Assembly: GCF_034190915.1 (NCBI RefSeq)
Contig: NW_026947503.1
Coordinates: 17,516,532-17,580,531 of the forward strand
DNA: 64,000 nucleotides
Reading direction: 5' to 3'
Source: Cavia porcellus
Lineage: Eukaryota > Chordata > Mammalia > Rodentia > Caviidae
Part shown: positions 44,771 through 56,940 of the stretch, piece after piece
Layout of the letters: each line of letters opens with the position of its first letter
Numbering within the stretch: the first letter of the stretch is position 1
The notes under the pieces: model-generated
Database searches by the model: none
What the model was told of the DNA's origin: nothing
The model's input: only the letters and a program-made list of their open reading frames with translations
Program-made: the position numbers and the translations under genes

Positions 44771-44929
44771 TCAGGATTCAGTAAAACATTCTCATAAAGT
44801 TTCAGCAGTAAGGTAACATTTATACTGTAAGCTTCATGAACATATCCCAAGAAAACTGGCTATAGTTGGCAATAGAACATCTCACTAGATTCAGCAGCAT
44901 CAGGGCAGTGGATTCACCAAACTGATGCT

Positions 44930-45016
44930 CACCTCTGTGGCCTGAATTGTAGCACAGCAATAGGCACATAGTAAACTGTTAATATCAGCATTTGTTTGGT
45001 GCATTAATGAGGGAAG
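44930..45016 (+). repeat. MIR/L2 3' end, truncated by the LTR
   Basis: 'CACAGCAATAGGCACATAGTA', 'AACTGTTAATATCAGC' and 'GTTTGGTGCATTAATGA' resemble the shared MIR/L2 terminus, stopping just before the LTR at 45022. Confidence 0.55.
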
Positions 45017-45021
45017 GTCTC

Positions 45022-45874
45022 TGTTGTAGTCAGGGGTTGCAAGGAGAACAATTACTTACAGGACACAGAATTTATAATATTATTTTATGATGGTCACCCA
45101 GAGTTAAATGCAAGTAAGTGCAGGAAATATGCACACACACTAAAGGCCTAGAAAATCCAGTCAAGGACCTGGATCCCACAGTAATGTCCTGCATGAGTAC
45201 TGTGCAAGTTTTACAGCCCACGGTAATGCCTCCAATGAGTCCAACTGGAGGTCTAGAGCCCACAAAAATGACTCATGTAAGTTTGTTTTATTGATTTTCT
45301 CTGGGATGACCCAAAGATCAGTGGTAGAGGCTAGAATGTCTATACCAGGAGGGTGAAGGATCTGTACCAGTAGGTTGAAGGTTCTGTAGTGGAGCCAAGA
45401 AGCAATGCTCAAAATAAGGACCAGGGCTCCCCTGAAAAGTACCACATCCATCCTCAGCAACAATGAAGTCCTGATCTCTTCCAACAATGAGAATGTCTCA
45501 GTACATATCAGGAAGCCAGTATGATAAATCTCCTGGAGATTAAGCAGCACACATCTTCCCCTCCAAATCCAGGAAATGATGCTCAAACTAAAGATCAGAG
45601 TTCCTTGAAAGTGAACCGCAGCCATTCTCAGTGACAAGATCCTGAGCTCCTTGGATGAGAATGGCCGAATTCATAACAGGGAAGCTAGTCATGAAAAGCT
45701 CCTCCAGGGGAACCAATGGCTCCCAACAACACTTAAGAGAACCCACAATGCCATGCTATTTCTTTCTGTCTGTTTTTATGCTGGTAACTTTCATCACATG
45801 GGCCATCTATACTCATCTCCATGGTGATTTAATTTAGCTGGTATAAGTTGGCCACTAGTTTTTAATCCATAACA
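45022..45874 (-). mobile_element. Uninterrupted ERV LTR, inverted copy of the 20.6-kb LTR
   Basis: This 853-bp segment is the reverse complement of 20630-21387 joined to 24532-24617, with the same ends (TGTTGTAGTC to CATAACA on the plus strand) and the same 171-bp internal duplication. It carries the equivalent of the HAL1 target without an insertion (complement near 45105-45117). A 158-codon frame (45637-45161, minus) aligns with the 116-codon frame of the other copy. The 5 bp at its two ends (GTCTC, ATCCA) do not match, so no target duplication is visible. Confidence 0.85.
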
Positions 45875-46097
45875 ATCCACCCAACTTGATAACCATGCAC
45901 ATTTCCTTAAGTTAAAGTCTTTGGTGGCAAATTGGTGAAAGTTACATGTCTCGGTCTATTTAAATGAAAATTAATACAATAATTATGTGTATACAATTCT
46001 TATCGCATTCATTCTTGCAACAAAAGCAAAATTTCAAAAGGTGACCAAAATTCAAGATTAAGGCACAGTACATCGATTAACTAACCTGGTTACAAAC

Positions 46098-46100
<3 letters not shown>
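45875..46100. other. Unassigned AT-rich sequence
   Basis: Nothing recognised. Confidence 0.35.
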
Positions 46101-46154
<54 letters not shown>

Positions 46155-46155
46155 A
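46101..46155. repeat. (CA)16(TA)10 compound microsatellite
   Basis: Pure CA from 46102 to about 46133, then TA to about 46154. Confidence 0.95.
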
Positions 46156-46527
46156 TTAATATTAAAGTCAAATTAAAATAACTATTACAATCACAATTGT
46201 TTACCATTAAATTTTTAACATGGCATGGCAAGAGTAAAATATAAGGACCTCCTGAAATTTAAATATGCTGTTTCCTTCAGATGAAAGTCTTCAGTTCGTT
46301 TTTCATTCTCCTGATCTTCAAAGCAACAATGTTTTCTTGTTTCATCTTTGCAAGCCACAGTTCCACTGGAGGCATCCATCTGGCCAAATGCTTCAAATTA
46401 CTCTACTGGCTCTTTGCTCTAAATTTCCAAAATAGGTCAGATCAAAAGTGCTCAGTACTAACCATGCTACCACCCCAACACTAGACTGCACTGAAATTTT
46501 TTTCTGCAACCTGGATAGTATACCAAA
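46156..46527. other. Unassigned AT-rich sequence
   Basis: Nothing recognised. Confidence 0.35.
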
Positions 46528-46887
46528 TTCTGTCTTGGTTACTTTTCTCTCATTGGGGAGACAAAGTACCAAGTGAAGGAAGAAAAGGTTTATATATCTT
46601 ATACATTTTGGAGGCTTCAGTCCATATTCAGTTGGCTCCAAGGTAAGGTGGCCTGGCTAAGGGACAGCCGGTCATGGCCGCTTCAAGCAAGAAGCATTAA
46701 AAAAAGACAAAAGCATGCTTTCTTCCCTCCCTTACAGTGTATATCAGCTACTCCTCACTGGATGGGTGCAGCATTCATACCACCAATCCCAGTGCTGGAA
46801 AATGAGCCAATCACAAATGCTAGGTTCAGCCACCTCCATGACTGCATGAGGCTTGGTGGAAGCATCCAAACTTAAACCACAACAGTC
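46528..46887 (-). mobile_element. MaLR-type LTR, antisense
   Basis: 'GGTTACTTTTCTCTCATTGG', 'AGACAAAGTACCAAGTGAAGG', 'GGAGGCTTCAGTCCATATTC', 'GGACAGCCGGTCATGGCCGC' and the terminal 'AAACTTAAACCACAACAG' match the reversed MaLR layout also seen at 28.9 and 31.7 kb. About 360 bp, near full length. Confidence 0.7.
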
Positions 46888-49117
46888 TCCTAGGCATACA
46901 TAAAGACACTGAATAGGTGCAGTAGTTGAGGAAAAACAGGAGAAATGTATTTATGATAATATCAATATTAATTAATAATAAAAATATCGGATCCTCTTAA
47001 ATTTTTAAGTTTACCCACTGGGTAAACACAGCTGTTTTGCTTTTGATATTCCTCATGGCTATGTTCTTTCAGCTTAAAAAAATCATACTCAAGACCAATG
47101 GAAAAGATAGATATCATATGAAATAAGTATTGCAGAAGAGACTACTAAAATTTTCTTGGGAAAAATGTTCATTTTCAGTTCGTTCTCTTAAAGAAAACTT
47201 ACACTTAACATATGGCTATTTGGGATCTTATAGTATAGATATAAATTTAAAATATTTTCTATTCCCAAATGTTTCAAGTTACCCTATTAGTAATAATGAG
47301 AGCTCAATGGTTGTGTAAACCTCTTCACTAAATTCAGACTCTTCTCCTCTATGGAAACTTTAATTAGATTTTAGTAGGGATGGTGAGTTAAATATGATCA
47401 TTAAGAGAGCTTTTATTCTGTATATAATTATGTGTCAGGATAATAAGGTATGTTTTAAGTATTCCAAATATAGATAATAGAGAGGAGAGGCAAATTCAAG
47501 TCAGCTGTTACCAACATTGATGAATTTTTATTTACTGTTTGAAAAATACTTTTTTTCATTGTTTACATATTTCATAATTATCACCAGATGTGCTTTAATC
47601 AGAATGGATTAAATAATTCCTTGAATTAAAATGAAATGCATATTTGGCTGCCACAATGAAAGTAGCATCCTTCTTTTTTTCTTCCCTCCCTCCCTTCCTT
47701 TCCACTCTTCTTTTTTTTAAAAAATAGATTTCTTAAAGATTGCCTCAGTATTCAAATCTGTAAGCAACTTAGCACTCAGTAACTTCTGGTAAAGCAAAGC
47801 TTTGCAATATTGTTTAGTGGGTCATTCAGCACCTGAGAAAAATATGTTAGTGTTAGAAAGATAAAAATGAAATTACTGGGAGAAATTGAGGGAAATGTTT
47901 TATTCTCTCACTTTTTCCTGCCTTCTTCTGCAGCTTTTAATAAACAGCATTGTAAAATCTTGCCCTGCATCCTGGGAAAGGACCTGGTCTGCCTGACTTG
48001 AGAGGTTATGCCTGCAATATATTAAGATTATTAAGTCAGAAAATTAATGACAGAGACATGTCTGAAAACAAGAGTGATTTTTTTTCTTTGAGTGAAATAG
48101 TTCACACACTTCTCTAACAGTAAAAAAATGTGGCTTCATTTTGATTAATGATGCATTACATATTAAACCTGTACTTTGGGTACCTGATGTTTTGCAAGAA
48201 ACTGCAATTGATATTACAGATTTTAAACCATATTTTTCATTTCTTTTTAGAAAACTTTATTTTTAAAGTTGTACAATATCAAGATATTTTAATTTATCTT
48301 AGTCACACTTTAAATTTCCAGCTTTAGATTAGATAGACATTCTTAATTCTACTGAAAATATTCTATTATCTAAAACAAAACTGAACATTAATACAGTAAG
48401 GAAATAAATGGATTGTTTACATAAGCTTGAGCACACTTATTTACAATACTCTTACTGAAGATAACTAAATTGATTCAAAGGTCACAGGATGAGTTGTGTG
48501 TGTAGTTCACATAAAGTACATGATGACAAAGACTTGGTCTAGGTTAGAAGGCCATGCTTAGGGTCAGATGTGTAGTGGTAACTTTCTGAATCCTTGTATA
48601 CATCTTTATTTGTAAAGAATATTGAGCAGGTGGTGAAAAAGTTTCTTTCTTTCTTTCTTTCCTTTATTAATGACTAAAGAAAAAATCCATAACAAACAGT
48701 GTGAACATAAAGGGATGGGCTTACTGTTGTCTATTTTTATTGGATGAAGAAGAAAGACACTTAAAATTGAATGTTTCCTATCCCTTTAGGGTTGTCTGTT
48801 AATATTTTTCATATGTTTTTGCCTTTGTTAAAATCTAGGGAAATTAAGATAAATCAAGCAGGTGAAGAAAGGTTTTGGTTATAATTGGTTCTGTTCTTTG
48901 TGTGAATCAAACTGCACTGAAGCAAGTTTCGACTATTTCAAGGAAGAATAGACACAATAAGAAATAGAGACTCAATCCATTCTATTTCTCTAACCATGAT
49001 AATAAATTTGAGATGTACAACTTTTTGTGATTAAAAAAAATGCAATTTCTACCATTATGTCATTTCATTTATGGTTGCTCTTGTATACAGAAGGGGGATA
49101 TGATAACTTGTTTAAAC
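46888..49117. other. Unassigned AT-rich sequence
   Basis: Contains small TTTC (48640-48660) and CCCT/CCTT (47680-47700) runs. No gene or known repeat recognised. Confidence 0.4.
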
Positions 49118-49230
49118 ATAGCATAATAAGGGGACTGGGGATTTTGCTCAGCGGCATAAGTGTCTGCCTTGCAAGCAAGCAGTCATGAGTTTGATCCCTG
49201 GTACTGATTTTTTTAAAAAAATAGCATAAT
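49118..49230 (+). mobile_element. ID SINE with 10-bp target duplication
   Basis: Flanks ATAGCATAAT (49118-49127 and 49221-49230) are identical. The body starts GGGGACTGGGGATTTTGCTC, has GGCATAAGTGTCTGCCTTGC between the boxes and B box GAGTTTGATCC, and ends in a short A-tail. It belongs to the same ID variant as the copy at 37.6 kb, but its A box (TTGCTCAGCGG) and tail are more decayed. Confidence 0.92.
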
Positions 49231-49371
49231 TAACATAAATTGAAATTTCCTTTTAATCTTTTATTATTGGAATTTCTTTAGAGACTCTACCCTCCCTTTC
49301 TTTGACTATGAGAACAGCTTCATGGGTGATCTTCTTGGTCCCAGTCATGAGATTCTCTAGTCGACTATCTT

Positions 49372-49640
49372 TAAAGCATCTGGAATGATTTTTAAATGGA
49401 AGTCAGATCGTATCAAACCTTTGCTCAAAGCCTTTCAGTTGTTTTCATTACATTTAAATATATATATGCATGTCTTTCCAGGGCCTCCAAAGCTTTGTAT
49501 ATCCTGGTCTCCCAGAAGTTCCCCTACTGTCCTGTGATCCCCATTTGAGTAGGCCTACAAAGTGCCAACCTCTTCCTCACTTTAAACCCACTGTCCTGCA
49601 GGAAACAACTACTTTCTTCTCATTTAGCATCTTTCAAGTG
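49372..49640 (+). repeat. L2 LINE fragment, sense
   Basis: 'GTCAGATCGTATCAAACCTTTG', 'CTCAAAGCCTTTCAGTTG', 'TTTCCAGGGCCTCCAAAGC', 'TATATCCTGGTCTCCC' and 'GCCAACCTCTTCCTCAC' follow the L2 order (CTGATCATGTCACTCCCCTG, CTCAAAACCCTCCAATGG, AAGGCCCTCCACGATCTGG). Confidence 0.8.
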
Positions 49641-50438
49641 AACGTAGATTGTAGAGTAACAGTAAAATCCAATGGGGTATAATGAAGGAATGTTCTTTTA
49701 TCTAATTTCTGTTATTGTATCAGAAAGCGTAGAAAGCCATTCCAAAAATTATTTTGTCCTTTTTAAATAAAATTATTGCAGTCATTTTGAGTTTTATGGC
49801 ATTTCAGCATTTAAAATTTATTTTATGATCGGAACATTGTTTGAAGTTTTTGCATTCATTGCTATTTATATCATTTTTATATGCCAACCTCAGAAAGACT
49901 TTGAATTAGCCTTTAGAAATTAAGTCCATTAGAATTTCAGAAAATGTGCTAAATATAGAAACTTCATCTTTTCTTTCAGCAGCAATTATGAGTCTGTTGG
50001 CATGGCACCATGATACAGTAATTATCACCATGGACTGAAAACATTAAAATCTATCTATCTCTCTATCTACCTATATATCATCTATCAATAAACTTTACTT
50101 TTAGCATCAAGTAAACAACAATAACCATTAACTTTTCAGATTACTAAATATATACATAGGAGAAAAAGATCATTTCAACTGTCCCCTGCATCAAAATTAA
50201 ATATCTCTGTGTATATTTTAGTTTTCCATGGTCATCTGTAAGAAGCTGATATCTGTTGGTGCCAATCCCTTGGCAAGCTCAGGCAATTCATTTGATAGCA
50301 TCTGTGAAATGTTCTGAACTTCAGCAAAGGATGCTCGACAAACACAATATATTATTATAATCATCATCTCTATCACTTCTGCACCTAGTGGAGCACACTA
50401 TTTGCCATCCATCGGACAGTGGTGTTGTAGGGATCAGT
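49641..50438. other. Unassigned AT-rich sequence
   Basis: Small (TCTA)n-like run at 50051-50090. Nothing else. Confidence 0.4.
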
Positions 50439-50500
50439 GAGATACTATCTAGAAGGTGCTTAAAATCAGGAGATAGTATCTAGAAGGTGCTTGGAATCAG
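50439..50500. repeat. 31-bp tandem duplication, 2 copies
   Basis: GAGATACTATCTAGAAGGTG (50439) and GAGATAGTATCTAGAAGGTG (50470) begin two 31-bp units that differ at only a few positions. Confidence 0.9.
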
Positions 50501-50974
50501 GAGAATAAGTACAAGGGAATCTGATTATTATTAACTCAATATATTATGTTGCCTCTTTAGACTCCCTTCTCATCAAGAACAGATATAAATGATTGATAAA
50601 ATTGGTACTGAGAGAAGCAGTAATTTTAAATTACATTGTTTTGGAAATGTGTGTATGTGTGTGTGTGTTGTGTATTTGAAATGCCATTGTAATCTAATCT
50701 CTTAAATACATTTCCATTTGAAAATATATTGTTAATGCTTAACATAAAGAGATGTGATTAGAAATCTAAGACTTTGGCTTATGGAGCTAAGTGTTGAATT
50801 GTATGTTCAATTAGGAAAAAATAAAAGGAGGCATCAAGTCATTTAGTTGGCTTATGATTAGACTTTTAAGAAATAGTTTTGCTAAGGATTTCACTGAATC
50901 TAAAAATACTTTGGCAATAAAAACCTAGGGTGATATAACCTTTCCCCTTTAACTGAATATTTAAAAAAACTGAA
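50501..50974. other. Unassigned AT-rich sequence
   Basis: Contains a short interrupted TG repeat (50650-50670). Confidence 0.35.
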
Positions 50975-51405
50975 TTTTGTTTTTTTTTTAAATTAATTAA
51001 ATATATTTTAGGTATACATAATGACCATATTCATTGTAGGGAATCTGTGCCTGTACATAATATATTTGACTCTTTTTCCCATTTCCCTACCCTCTTTTCA
51101 ATTCCTCTTCCCTCCCTTATTTACAAAAGCTTAGTTTCATTTTTCCTTCTTTATTCATTTTTTTCTTTTCTTTTTTGTTCTTTCCTCTTTCTCCTGCCCT
51201 AGTTCTCCTTCTCGTTTGAACATTCTTCCTTTTTCACAATATCCATCATGCATTTTGATCTTCATTTTACACCTCCCATTTCTCACACCAGAGACACAAT
51301 GCAATATTTACCCATGTATGTGCAATTTATTTCACATGAGAGTATGGGCTTAAGGTACATTCCTTTACTGAGACATGTCTGATGTTTGTCCTGTTTTTAT
51401 TGATC
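50975..51405 (-). mobile_element. L1 3' end, antisense
   Basis: A T-run near 50980 is followed by 'TTAATTAAATATATTTTAGG', a CT-rich stretch (51070-51220) and 'GAGAGTATGGGCTTAAGGTAC', the counterpart of GATGAGTATGGCCTCAAGGTG at 9350. Strongly 5'-truncated. Confidence 0.6.
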
Positions 51406-51424
51406 CAAAAAAAAAAAAAGGTTG

Positions 51425-52060
51425 TAAGAAATATTAACATCAATGAGTAGCAAATCAAATTATGCAAAATGAAAAATTGGAATTATATATTTGGTATTTA
51501 CACCCGATGGAGCCCTACTGTCATAAAAAAGATAAACTTGAGCCATTTGTAGGAAAATGAATATACCTTGAGACCATAATAATGCTAAGTGAAATAAATT
51601 TGACACACAATCTTACATACCATATAGCTTTTCTCATATAAAAACCCAAAGTATAAATAAAGAGCAGAGTAGACAATGATGGGAAAAAGGGGTGAGGTAT
51701 TCCTCAAAGGAGCAGGGTATAGAGGGAGGGAGAAAAGAGGAAGGGAAGGGAAAGGGATGAATAAATGAATTCAGGTTTGCAAGCATATGTGCCAGCTCCA
51801 CATAAGGAATGTAAGTCATTATATATTATAAATATATACATAAAGGAAAGATCAAGAAATGGGTAAAAGGGGAAGAAATGTGGATAAAAAAGAATTAATA
51901 TGTATTATTGACATGTGTTACCAGTATGTTACCAATATGTACAATATGTGTTACTGCATGTGTTACCACGTGCAACATGTGTTACGAACATGTTCAAAGT
52001 CCCTAAAAGGAATGAAATCATTATGTACTACAAACACTGACTAATTAATAAAAAATTAAA
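51425..52060 (+). mobile_element. L1 ORF2 end and 3' UTR, sense
   Basis: 'GAGCCATTTGTAGGAAAATG' and 'AATAATGCTAAGTGAAATAA' match the end of L1 ORF2 (TGCCATTTGCAACAACATGG, ATGCTAAGTGAAATAAG). A GA-rich 3' UTR (51720-51760) follows, with two related blocks 'AAGGAATGTAAGTCATTATA' and 'AAGGAATGAAATCATTATG' about 202 bp apart, and ACTAATTAATAAAAAATTAA near the end. It faces the antisense L1 end on its left. Confidence 0.7.
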
Positions 52061-52224
52061 CTAAATCTATTTAATCCTGCGTTTTGAACAATTTAGATGA
52101 TGAATTCTTCAATATGTTAGTGGCAGTGCTCCCTAGTATTTTCCTCTCTCTGTCTTTCTTTTTAGCTCTTGGTTCCTCTTTTGATCCATCCTTCCATCTC
52201 TTCAGTCATCCAATTCATATTAAA
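52061..52224. other. Unassigned sequence
   Basis: Nothing recognised. Confidence 0.3.
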
Positions 52225-52700
52225 GTTCTCAAGAGACACAGAACCAAAGGTATAGATCGATGGATGGATGGATGGATGGATAGATAGATAAGTTTAATAT
52301 GGTGAATTTACTCACATAATTATGGAGGCAGAGAAATCCTATGATCTGCCATTAGCAAGCTGAAGACCCATAGAAGCTAGTGGTATATTTCTAGTCAGAA
52401 TCTGAAATTCTGATAACCAGGGGAGCTGATGATGTAAACACAGTTCAAAAGCTGAAGAAACCAACATTCCAACTCAAGGAGGCAGGCAGAAAAAATATGA
52501 TGCTACCTTCCTCAGTTTTTTGTTCTATGATGGACTGTGTAAGGACCATCTGTCCTGCAGAGACCTTCTGCATTTTCTATCCATGGATTCAAATGCTAAT
52601 CTTATTCACAAACAGCCTCACAGGCACACCTGATTTAATATGGGTACCTTGTGACCCAGTCACATTGATACACAAGATTAACCATCACACCATTCTCTTA
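52225..52700 (-). mobile_element. Old LTR-like mammalian repeat, antisense, with (GATG)n
   Basis: 'CTCAAGAGACACAGAACCAA', (GATG)6(GATA)3 at 52257-52289, 'TTATGGAGGCAGAGAAATCC', 'GCAAGCTGAAGACCCATAG', 'ATAACCAGGGGAGCTGATG', 'AATGCTAATCTTATTCACAA', 'CCTCACAGGCACACCTG' and 'AAGATTAACCATCACAC' follow a widespread old mammalian repeat, probably an ERVL-type LTR, in reverse orientation. I recognise the pattern but am not sure of its family name. Confidence 0.65.
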
Positions 52701-52864
52701 ATCTATTTCCCTCTCTGCTTTTCATCTGTCTGTAAATATTTCCACGAATTTAAGACTAACTGTAGGACTATGCAGTTGTTAGTAAAGTCAGCTTTGCAGA
52801 CAGAAAGCTTTTCTTACAGAGCCTCCACTGAGTTGCTGGGTGTGCCCCATCAATTATTTTGGGA

Positions 52865-53040
52865 TACTGTGCATTAGTCTCCTCATCAGTAAAAGAGAAT
52901 GACCATAATTCAATGTGCATGGGGTTGTTGTGAAGCTTAAATTGAAAAGGAAGCTATTATTGAAGTATCTAAAACAAGCTTTACTATAGATTAAGCACTC
53001 AGTAATGTTACCTGTTAATAGTAGTGCTAATTATTTTCTT
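52865..53040 (+). repeat. MIR SINE, sense
   Basis: 'TAGTCTCCTCATCAGTAAAAG', 'GGGTTGTTGTGAAGCTTAAAT', 'GATTAAGCACTCAGTAATG' and 'TTAATAGTAGTGCTAATTATT' follow the MIR core and 3' end closely. Confidence 0.85.
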
Positions 53041-53084
53041 TTAATTCTTTAAATCTAGTCTGCTCTGCAATTTCTACATACTGT

Positions 53085-53150
53085 TTACTGTTTATTCATT
53101 CATTCAGCAACATTTACTGAATATCAACTACTATTTATTCACTGATCATT
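53085..53150 (-). repeat. L2/MIR 3' end, antisense
   Basis: 'TTATTCATTCATTCAGCAAC' and 'ATTTACTGAATATCAACTAC' are the reversed shared L2/MIR terminus. Confidence 0.6.
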
Positions 53151-56100
53151 ACTTTTAAAGTACTTTTAAAAGAGCAATGAATTTAAATTCAGATGACCAG
53201 GTATTTAGTCCAACTGTACTGCATAAAATTTTATCACCTCAAAAATGTCATCTGTATTAAGCCTATTTCTTATTTATAAAATAATAACTAGACCGGGAGG
53301 GTCAAACACTATAACAGACGTGAAACATTCTGTAAATTGTAAAAATCTGTGGAATCATGTCTGTTCTCCACATTCTTGTTTTCTCCTTGGGAGTGGAACG
53401 TCTCAGTATGTTTGTCAAGTTCTCATCATTGTAATGAGATATCTGAGAAATGTTACCTATGAAGAACAGAAGATTTATTCAGTGGAGATTCGTAGTCAGG
53501 CTTTGTGCTCCTTGGCTGTAGCACTTACAGCACAGATAGTGAGCGCAGCAATGTACATGTGCAAGTAATGATATCTTGGAACAGGGTGGAAGACAGTGGG
53601 GAAGACATACATTTTTATACAGATCTGAATGTGAGAATAATCAAGGACTCCCCAGACAACTATGTTCTGAGAGGATACCCTACAATGACCTAAGAACCTT
53701 CCACGAAAACCACTTTGTAAAGGTCTCACAGCACTTCTTGAAAATCAACTTTTAATATTAATGAATCCTGGGAGGGGGGGGAGTCACCCAGATCACAATC
53801 AAAATGTATCACTCAATTTTATGCTTTACTTGTGGTAAAAACCTGTCAATTTATCTGCAGAATCCTGTATGAAAATCATCACTGATATTTCCTTTATACT
53901 CCAAACTTCATCCAACACTCTAAACAGAATTTCCTGACTCATTTCAGTTGCTGTCAACCCACTTCTAGTTTAGTAAAAAAATCCCAAGGTGATTCAACAA
54001 AAGAATCAAAGACATTGTTCTCCTACTTGAATAATTGCTATGATTCCTAATCACTTAATTCTTCTTTTCAATGGTCAAAGCTTATATAATGGTTAACAGT
54101 TTCAGGTTATAGAATCACCTGGGAATACTGTCCCACTTATCATCTGCATTCCAAAAAACAAGAAATACTGCATGGTGATGCCTGCGCTTTCTTTCTCTCT
54201 GAGATAACTTATTCTTCACCCATTTCACTCTTGGTCCTTATTATCTACTCATAATTAAAAGACATGATTTGTAAAATGATGTCTAGGAAATGCAGCACAT
54301 CATACATGGAATTTCTTTCAACTGTCATATTATCTATGAAGCCATTTTCTTTTTCAGTAACTGAGCATGCTTTTGTGTTCTCATGTATTCATTATATTCT
54401 TTCTAAAAAATGTACTGTATCCTACTTTGCATCACAGTTATATGTAACTGGGTTTGATGTAATTATCATTGATTATATTGTGTATACTCATCTCTTGGAA
54501 GAAAGTCATAGTGCCATATAAAGAGCAAGAACTCAATATTTTTGGAACTAAATTGGGCTGTAAGCAAGTATGCTTGTTAATGAAGGAGACATAAATATGT
54601 TACTTAACTCAGGGGAATACATACCCTGAAAGACAAATTCTAAATGGTCCTTCTTTATGTCGATCCAAAAGCATCATTCATTTCTCAGTGCGAGCCCTTT
54701 CTGTCACCACTAATGCTATAATAGTTCTCTTTCTTTATTTAAGTGTTGTCAGCTCTGAATATTTTGAATTTTGGTACCGTTAGTCAGTGTACTACACTTC
54801 AAAAATCATATGTAAAAGTCAGAAGCTCAGGATAAGGTTGTGTTGGATCCTATCACTGACTCACTTTGTGGATTTTAGTAGTATCCACATTTATAACTCA
54901 GTTTATTTTCCTGTAAAATGGAATATTACTTGTTCTACCTGCCACGCAAACCAGTTTATATCTACCAGGGCACATGAAAGCATTTTCATTTAAACCACTC
55001 AGGCTGATCCATGGCTTCCTCTTAGAGCGATTCTTTCTCTGTCAGATGCTTAGCTGTGGTTAGTTCATTGTGTAGGCTAAGTTAAACATTCTCCATTTTG
55101 GTGAAAGTTATTGAGCTTTGGCTACATGAGAAACTTAACAATATAGCTTCCTATCTTCTATTTTAGGGAAGCTGAGCTGAATAAGATTCATGGTCAGGAG
55201 GAACGCAGAGAAAATAAGGGAGACAGACATAAGTAGAAATCCCTAAATTATTCCCAAATCTTTCAAGATTATTGTACTTCAGTATTTTACTCAATTTTAC
55301 ATACATTTGATCTTTAGTGGCAGATTTGAAGTTTTTCAGTTGTTAAATAATAACAGTCTATGATAGAAAATATAAAATATTAAGTATGTTTTCTATTCCT
55401 TGTTACTGGTTAGCATAAAATTAGCATCCTTTGTCACATCTTGAAGACACACTGTTCTCTGTTCCCTTTTCTAGACTCCTCCACCTCGCTACTCTTTCTC
55501 TGTAATCTGTGTCCTATTTTTCTTAAATCTGTGTCTCTAGTCAAGACATATCTTCAGTGTTCCGGATTTTCCTACTCAACTGTTCAACTCAGAGTGGGTA
55601 TTTTAAGTTGGATCACGTGTTAAGTGGACCTAAAAGTGAGCATGCGGCCTCCCGTCCACTTTTTTGCTTCAGATGGCCCTACCTGGGAAGGTACTCTCCC
55701 CCAAGATTCTGCCCACCTGTAATTGTACTTGATTGCTCCAAAGGGAAATCTAGACCGCCTCCCGCTCTCTCCTTCCTTCCCCATTTCCGATGGTCAACTT
55801 TATTCTTTCTCTCCATTAATATTATTCACTGCTACTAATCAAATAATTAAATGAATTATTTTTAAGTCTCTCAAATCTAAACTTGTTTAGTTTTCATTTT
55901 CTTTAGAGAATCATAACAACATTAGAATTAGGTGATTATTTTCTTGATAGGTCTAAGGGATTAGTAGTGGATCTGAGATATACCTAGTGGTTGTAACAGT
56001 CTCACTAAATTGTATACTAAAGTAAGGCAACTAAATATATGGTACATATAATTTTTCAGGTAACTATTTTTTACGTGTGTGTTAGAAGTTTGAAAAATTA

Positions 56101-56639
56101 AAATATTTGCCTATTTTCTGTGACAATGGAATTTTTATAGTAGACCATATCTTAACAAAGTCATGTGAGCATAATCAATAGCAATGTCACTGAAAAGTCA
56201 GGACCAACATTTGGGATATTAGCTATTTCATTAGTGTCCGCCATACTGATGCTTTCTGAGGTATGTAGACATGCTGCCCATTCGCTAAGGGGCCCCAGCC
56301 GTTTGCACCTTCAACGTCTGTCCTTCATTTACTGTCATGCTCATGTTTGAGTCAGTGAGTGTATCTGTGTAAAATTATGTTTCTAGAGCCAAACAGTGCA
56401 TCTGCAAAGGCTTCTTTGATTGCTCTTCTTGCAGAGTTTGACCAAGTAAGTTACATAATTATTTCTGAAGATAAAAGGTTTGAAATCATGTTATTAGGTC
56501 ACGTTTGTGATACATAAGGAATATGTTCATGATGGGGACTTGGTACATGTACATATTGTATCTTAGTCCAGTTTAATTCCATTTGCATTATTCCCTAGAC
56601 TACCCTTTTTTAGACCCCCTTTCCATCTGCAGAAGGTCT
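53151..56639. other. Unassigned sequence
   Basis: A weak MER5-like trace at 54095-54135 (GGTTAACAGTTTCAGGTTAT, AATCACCTGGGAA). Frames of up to 107 codons occur, none with recognised homology or consistent splice signals. Confidence 0.4.
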
Positions 56640-56940
56640 TGCTGTCTGTTTCTTATCCTCTATCTTTTATTTTTCTCTTTTAAATTGTTTATACATGGAT
56701 TTTTCATATATGAAAACCTGTGTTATTTTTACCTTTCTGTGTTGGATTTATTTTGCTTACAGTCTCAAAGTGTAACAGTCTACTTTGCTTCACCTTGTAA
56801 TCTACTTTCCTTTTTATGGCTAGGTAATACTCTGCTGCATATCACTGCCACAATTTCTTTTTCCATTATTGATGGACATACAGCCTGTTTTCAAAATTTA
56901 GCCATTGTGAATTGTGATTCAACAAACATAGGTCTATGAT
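56640..56940 (-). mobile_element. L1 3' fragment (end of ORF2), antisense
   Basis: 'CCTTTTTATGGCTAGGTAATAC', 'TTTTTCCATTATTGATGGAC', 'TTTAGCCATTGTGAATTGTG' and 'CAACAAACATAGGTCTATG' are the standard antisense L1 ORF2 C-terminal landmarks (compare 9405-9530). Confidence 0.85.

Noticed and set aside
45161..45637. 158-codon frame as a host gene
   Set aside because: It lies wholly inside an ERV LTR and matches the frame in the LTR at 20.9 kb; kept only as an LTR-borne frame.
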